Assembly (NCBI GenBank): GCA_041392065.1
Contig: JAWKMU010000002.1
Coordinates: 625,130 to 689,129 of the forward strand
Length of the DNA: 64,000 bases
DNA from: CAJQLB01 sp041392065
GTDB lineage: Bacteria > Bacteroidota > Bacteroidia > Flavobacteriales > Flavobacteriaceae
Direction of reading: 5' to 3'
Made by a program: the position numbers and the translations under genes. Positions 60,141 through 64,000 of this stretch are shown piece after piece. The first letter of the stretch is position 1. Every line of letters begins with the position of its first letter. The notes under the pieces are model-generated. The model made no database searches, was not told the DNA's origin, and saw only the letters and a list, made by a program, of their open reading frames with translations.

Positions 60141-62618
60141 ATGATAAAAAAAGTACTTCTCCTACTCGCCATTTGCTTCAACACTATAGTCTTTTCTCAA
60201 ATTACAGGAAATGTAAAAGACACTAAAAACGAAACTTTAGCCTTTGTAAATATTTATATTGAAGGTACTTATAAAGGTACCACGAGTAATGATGATGGCA
60301 ATTACGAGCTTAACGTTACCAAAAAAGGCACATACACTCTTGTGTTTAAATTTTTAGGCTATAAAACCGAAAAGAAAACTGTAAATATCACCTCTTTTCC
60401 CTTTGAATTAAATACTACACTTCAAGAAGAAAATGTTTCGCTTGACGAAGTGGTTATTAACTCCAATGAAAATCCTGCAAATCGTATCATAAGAGCTGCA
60501 ATTGATAATAGAAAACAAATGCTCGAAAAGATTTCAGAATTTAAAGCCGATTTTTATTCTCGTGGATTGATAAAAATTGAAGATGTTCCAGAAAAAATAT
60601 TTGGCCAGGAAGTTGGCGACCTAGAAGGCAGCTTAGATTCTACCAGAAGTGGCATTATTTACTTATCAGAAACCATATCAAAAATAGACTTTAAGCGTCC
60701 AGATAATTTAAAGGAAAAAATTACAGCATCTAAAGTAAGTGGCAACGATAATGGCTTCAGTTTTAATACTGCTATGGACGTTGATTTTAATTTTTATAAC
60801 AACACCATAGAGCTTGGTAACCAGATTGTATCGCCAATTGCAGACTATGCCTTTAATTACTATCGCTACAAATTGGATGGTGTGTTTTATGACGATAATG
60901 GCAACCTCATTAACAAAATAAAAGTCATTCCAAAACGTGAAAACGATCGTATTTTTTCAGGAACTATTTACATTGTAGAAAACCAATGGTCTATTTATGC
61001 TATTGAGCTGGATATTACTGGACAACAAGCTCAAATTCCTGTTGCTGATGTGATTTCGCTAACACAAACCTTTAGTTATTCAGAATCAGAACAATTTTGG
61101 GTACTGATGTCTCAGCAAATAGACTTTACTTATGGATTTTTTGGTGTAAAAGGAGGAGGACGTTTTTCGGCTGTGTATAGTAATTATGATTTTAATCCGA
61201 ATTTCGACAATAAGACCTTTGGAAAAGAAATTTTATCATTTGAAAACGAAGCCAATAAGAAAGATTCGACCTTTTGGAACACTATTAGACCAATTCCTTT
61301 AACTCAAGAAGAATCTAAGGATTATGTAGTTAAAGACAGCATACAAATTGTACGAAAATCTAAAACCTATCTGGATTCTATTGATGCAAAAGCAAATCGT
61401 TTTAAAATTACAGACATCATTTCTGGATACAACCATCAAAACTCTTACAAAGACAAATACTTTAGCATTAGTGGTCCACTCGCAGGTTTAAGTTTTAATA
61501 CAGTACAAGGCTTTAACAATAAAATGAATGTGTTTTTTAGAAAAAATTACGATGAGTTTAGAAATTACTTTGCCGTTTATGGAACAATAGGCTATGGTTT
61601 GAGCGAAAAGCGACTTAGAGGAACTCTAACAGCAACATACAAGTTTAATGATATTAACGACCAAATCATAAACATATCTGGTGGAGTTACCACACAACAG
61701 TTTAACAATAATGCCATTTCGCCATTGGTTAATTCGGTAAGTACTTTGTTTTTTGAAGATAATTACATGAAGCTGTATGAGACATCTTACGTGCAGTTAA
61801 ATTTTTCGAGGGAAATTTTTAATGGTCTCAACCTCTACTCCAACATTAGCTTTCAGCGCAGAGCACCTTTGTACAACACTACAGATTATGTAACCATTAA
61901 TGAAGACGATGATGCATACACAAGTAATAACCCTTTGGATGAAACAGCTTTTGGTGTAGCACCTTTTGAAAGGCATAACATTGCCAAGTTAAACCTTACT
62001 GCAAGAATACGCTTTGGACAAAAATACTTAAGTTATCCAGACAGTAAGTTTACTGTACCAAATAACAAGTTTCCAACCCTGTTTTTAAGTTATGAAAAAG
62101 GGTTTGCAGCAACCAACAGCAATTACAATTTTGATCAACTACAACTGCGTTTGACACAAGGATTTGACATAGCCAATAAAGGGAACTTTCAATACAATTT
62201 AAAAGCAGGAAAACTATTCAATGCCAACGATATTGCCTTTACAGATTACCAGCATTTTAATGGTAACCAAACGCGAGTTGGTACGTCTGGCAATTACTTA
62301 AACGTATTCAACAATTTACCTTATTACGAGTTAAGTACTAATAAACAATACCTTGAATTTCATGCCGAACATGATTTTAAAGGCTACATTTTAGGCAAAA
62401 TACCATTGTTAAACAAACTCAACTACAATTTAGTGATTGGTGCGCATACTCTGGCAACTCCTGACCATAAACCGTATCAAGAATATAGTATTGGTATTGA
62501 TAATATTGGTTTTAAAAAGTTTCGTTTTTTAAGATTGGATTATGTTCGTTCTTACCAAAACGGATTTAAAAATGATGTTGTTATTTTTGGGTTAAAATTT
62601 TTAAATTTTATTGATTAG
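60141..62618 (+). CDS. DUF5686 and carboxypeptidase-regulatory-like outer-membrane protein
   Basis: The 825-residue exported protein has a signal peptide (MIKKVLLLLAICFNTIVFSQ). An N-terminal carboxypeptidase regulatory-like beta-sandwich spans about 21-105 (ITGNVKDTKNETLAFVNIYIEGTYKGTTSNDDGNYELNV). The DUF5686 body (about 110-825) is beta-strand-rich and likely a barrel: NRIIRAAIDNRKQMLEKISEFKADFYSRG, then SPIADYAFNYYRYKLDGVFYD, and many later amphipathic strands, ending LKFLNFID as expected of an outer-membrane beta-barrel. No TonB plug is evident. Such proteins occur widely in flavobacteria; the cargo is unknown. Confidence 0.88.
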   Translation: MIKKVLLLLAICFNTIVFSQITGNVKDTKNETLAFVNIYIEGTYKGTTSNDDGNYELNVTKKGTYTLVFKFLGYKTEKKTVNITSFPFELNTTLQEENVSLDEVVINSNENPANRIIRAAIDNRKQMLEKISEFKADFYSRGLIKIEDVPEKIFGQEVGDLEGSLDSTRSGIIYLSETISKIDFKRPDNLKEKITASKVSGNDNGFSFNTAMDVDFNFYNNTIELGNQIVSPIADYAFNYYRYKLDGVFYDDNGNLINKIKVIPKRENDRIFSGTIYIVENQWSIYAIELDITGQQAQIPVADVISLTQTFSYSESEQFWVLMSQQIDFTYGFFGVKGGGRFSAVYSNYDFNPNFDNKTFGKEILSFENEANKKDSTFWNTIRPIPLTQEESKDYVVKDSIQIVRKSKTYLDSIDAKANRFKITDIISGYNHQNSYKDKYFSISGPLAGLSFNTVQGFNNKMNVFFRKNYDEFRNYFAVYGTIGYGLSEKRLRGTLTATYKFNDINDQIINISGGVTTQQFNNNAISPLVNSVSTLFFEDNYMKLYETSYVQLNFSREIFNGLNLYSNISFQRRAPLYNTTDYVTINEDDDAYTSNNPLDETAFGVAPFERHNIAKLNLTARIRFGQKYLSYPDSKFTVPNNKFPTLFLSYEKGFAATNSNYNFDQLQLRLTQGFDIANKGNFQYNLKAGKLFNANDIAFTDYQHFNGNQTRVGTSGNYLNVFNNLPYYELSTNKQYLEFHAEHDFKGYILGKIPLLNKLNYNLVIGAHTLATPDHKPYQEYSIGIDNIGFKKFRFLRLDYVRSYQNGFKNDVVIFGLKFLNFID

Positions 62619-62641
62619 CTTATTGTAAGAAAAATCGCTTT

Positions 62642-62707
62642 TTTCATACACTATCCATACATTAGCCATAGCTTAGCTATGGAGTAGCCATAAGGAAGCC
62701 ATGACTT
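62642..62707 (+). repeat. phased 11-bp direct repeats upstream of the recombinase
   Basis: Six consecutive 11-base units are visible (tttCATAcact, atcCATAcatt, agcCATAgctt, agcTATGgagt, agcCATAagga, agcCATGactt), with a CATA core recurring every 11 bases from 62642 to 62707. The middle pair also forms a palindrome CCATAGC-TTA-GCTATGG (62666-62682). Spacing of one helix turn suits cooperative binding by a protein on one face of the DNA. The recombinase ATG lies 72 bases downstream. Confidence 0.7.
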
Positions 62708-62778
62708 AAATAAAATTCACTTTTTTAGGTTTTAAATGTTTGTTTTTATATATTTAAGGTTGCATTAAAACAAACATT

Positions 62779-63960
62779 ATGAGCCAATTACCTATTATAA
62801 TGCTTTCTAAAGGTATTCACAGAAGAGAAGATCAAATATTTATTAGGTTTAAACATGATTGGACATTGATAAATGTTGTAAAGCACATTTCAAATGCCAA
62901 ATGGAGTGCCACGCATAAGAGTTGGTATGTAAAGAATAATCGTGAAAATTTAAAACGCATTTTTTCGACATTTAAGGGTCGCGCTTATGTAGATAGCCAC
63001 TTAATTTTTGACCAAAAAGACGGTAATAAAGAATCATTTCCTGTTAAGAAACAAAGAGACTTAAATCAAGACCATAAAGATTTGCTTAATGGATTTTACA
63101 GCTACTTAAAAGGCAAACGATATAGTGAAAGTACTATAGATACCTATTGCTTTTTTGTAGCAGACTTTATAGAGTTTCACAAAAACAAACCAAAAGAATC
63201 ATTAAGAAACAAAGATGTTGATTTGTTTATTGAAGATGTTTTTATAAAACGAAAATACTCTATAAGCACGCAACGTCAGTTTATTAGTGCCGTTAAACAG
63301 TTTATCATTTATTATCCAGAAACAGAGATTAGTAATTTGGAATTAACACGACCAAGAAAATCTAAGATTTTGCCTACTGTGTTGTCACAAGAAGAAATGA
63401 TAACCATAATACAACTCACTAAAAATTTGAAACACAGAGCAATTTTGGCATTAATTTATTCGGCTGGATTACGTATTGGCGAGCTTTTAAAACTAAAATT
63501 AGCTGATATACATATACAGCGAAAGCAAGTGTTTATAAAAAGTGCCAAAGGTAGAAAAGACAGATATGTAACGCTAGCAGATAGTTTTATCCCTTTGTTG
63601 CAAAATTATTTAATGACTTATCAACTCAAATTATATTTTGTTGAAGGAGAGGTAGGCAAGCCTTATTCGGCTAGTAGTGTGAGAAAGTTTTTAAATAAAT
63701 CGTGTAAAGCAGCAAAAATAAACAGGAAGGTAACACCACATACTTTACGTCATAGCTATGCTACACATTTATTAGAAAATGGTGTTGGTTTAAGGCATAT
63801 ACAAGAATTACTTGGGCACTCTAAACCAGAAACCACAATGATCTACACACATGTGGCGCGAAAGGATTTATTAGAAATAAAAAGCCCATTGGATTATGCT
63901 GTAGAACAATTATCAAAAAACCAAAAAGAGGAACAAAAATTCCTTTTATCCGGAAAATGA
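62779..63960 (+). CDS. tyrosine recombinase/integrase
   Basis: The 393-residue protein has a short N-terminal domain of about 80 residues (SKGIHRREDQIFIRFKHDWTLINVVKHI, then WSATHKSWYVKNN). A SAM-like core-binding domain follows (about 100-185) and a catalytic domain (about 200-370) with Arg232 in SAGLRIGELLKL, Lys near 260, His321 and Arg324 in HTLRHSYATHLLENG, His347 in LLGHSKPETT and Tyr356 in MIYTHV. All six catalytic residues are present, so it should be active. It is XerC/D-like, but the extra N-terminal domain points to an integrase of the mobile or cassette type. The window ends 40 bases after the stop. Confidence 0.92.
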   Translation: MSQLPIIMLSKGIHRREDQIFIRFKHDWTLINVVKHISNAKWSATHKSWYVKNNRENLKRIFSTFKGRAYVDSHLIFDQKDGNKESFPVKKQRDLNQDHKDLLNGFYSYLKGKRYSESTIDTYCFFVADFIEFHKNKPKESLRNKDVDLFIEDVFIKRKYSISTQRQFISAVKQFIIYYPETEISNLELTRPRKSKILPTVLSQEEMITIIQLTKNLKHRAILALIYSAGLRIGELLKLKLADIHIQRKQVFIKSAKGRKDRYVTLADSFIPLLQNYLMTYQLKLYFVEGEVGKPYSASSVRKFLNKSCKAAKINRKVTPHTLRHSYATHLLENGVGLRHIQELLGHSKPETTMIYTHVARKDLLEIKSPLDYAVEQLSKNQKEEQKFLLSGK

Positions 63961-64000
63961 CAAAGAATAATGAGTATATTAGTCCACATATAACCAGTTG

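Noticed and set aside
62642..64000. A prophage or genomic island at the right end
   Set aside because: Only a lone recombinase and repeats are visible, with no phage genes, no att repeats and no composition change; nothing more can be said without the sequence beyond the window.

Overview
This 64 kb window looks like a piece of chromosome from a marine, low-GC member of the Flavobacteriaceae (Bacteroidota). The lineage evidence is the base composition, promoters of the TTG / TAnnTTTG type instead of TATAAT boxes, and many lipoprotein signals of the form MK...SC. Lineage-typical families also appear: a subtilase with a type IX secretion C-terminal sorting domain, DUF5686 outer-membrane protein, OstA-like protein, 2TM-domain proteins, head-GIN (DUF2807) proteins, a YtxJ bacilliredoxin-like protein and heterodimeric methylmalonyl-CoA mutase. 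Genus and species cannot be told from the sequence alone. There is no rRNA, CRISPR array, insertion sequence or prophage. One tRNA (Pro, TGG) is present. No gene-free stretch exceeds 300 bases.

Layout. 1-1257: two head-GIN surface proteins. 1261-3014: a flavodoxin-fold reductase, thioredoxin reductase and tRNA-Pro, all on the minus strand. 3186-10067: PQQ-type sugar dehydrogenase, then udk, a DivIC/FtsB-like gene, mutA, a lipoprotein and mutB in one tight run, followed by two small proteins. 10071-13817: a minus-strand signalling operon with a TPR-like secreted protein, a LytS-type kinase ending in a 2TM domain, three more 2TM proteins and a LytTR regulator. 13973-15584: a DUF1684 lipoprotein and a TonB gene whose first codons are out of frame. 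15734-21013: an apparent operon of a cyclophilin lipoprotein, RidA-like lipoprotein, S10 carboxypeptidase, nitrilase and amidohydrolase, which looks like an envelope peptide/amide degradation set. 21243-28324: relA/spoT, fur, purA, ostA-like and a class III aminotransferase. 28429-34616: TPR protein, two tandem DUF368 (PopT-type) carriers, aroE and a DUF349 protein.

34867-45472 (minus): mazG, then the most unusual part of the window, a run encoding a GNAT/nitrilase fusion, a DUF486 membrane protein, a RimK-like ATP-grasp ligase, a GCS2-family ligase, an N-formylglutamate amidohydrolase-like enzyme and a SET-domain methyltransferase. Two ligases, a deacylase and a methyltransferase packed together suggest synthesis or attachment of a small peptide-like product or a protein modification. 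An M14 peptidase and a T9SS-exported subtilase follow. 45563-53574: coaD, ddl, a PASTA protein, rluD, yaaA, a UDG-like protein, YitT, DUF3472 and YtxJ. 53839-60023: clpB, deoC, deoD, a histidine phosphatase, DUF6503 and smpB. 60141-63960: a DUF5686 outer-membrane protein and a tyrosine recombinase preceded by 11-bp phased repeats.

Small-scale oddities include a heptamer tandem repeat inside mutB, a one-base frameshift in tonB, a probable AUU start for the aminotransferase, dispersed palindromic repeats flanking ddl and sitting in the clpB leader, and a Glu in place of the catalytic Asp of the subtilase.
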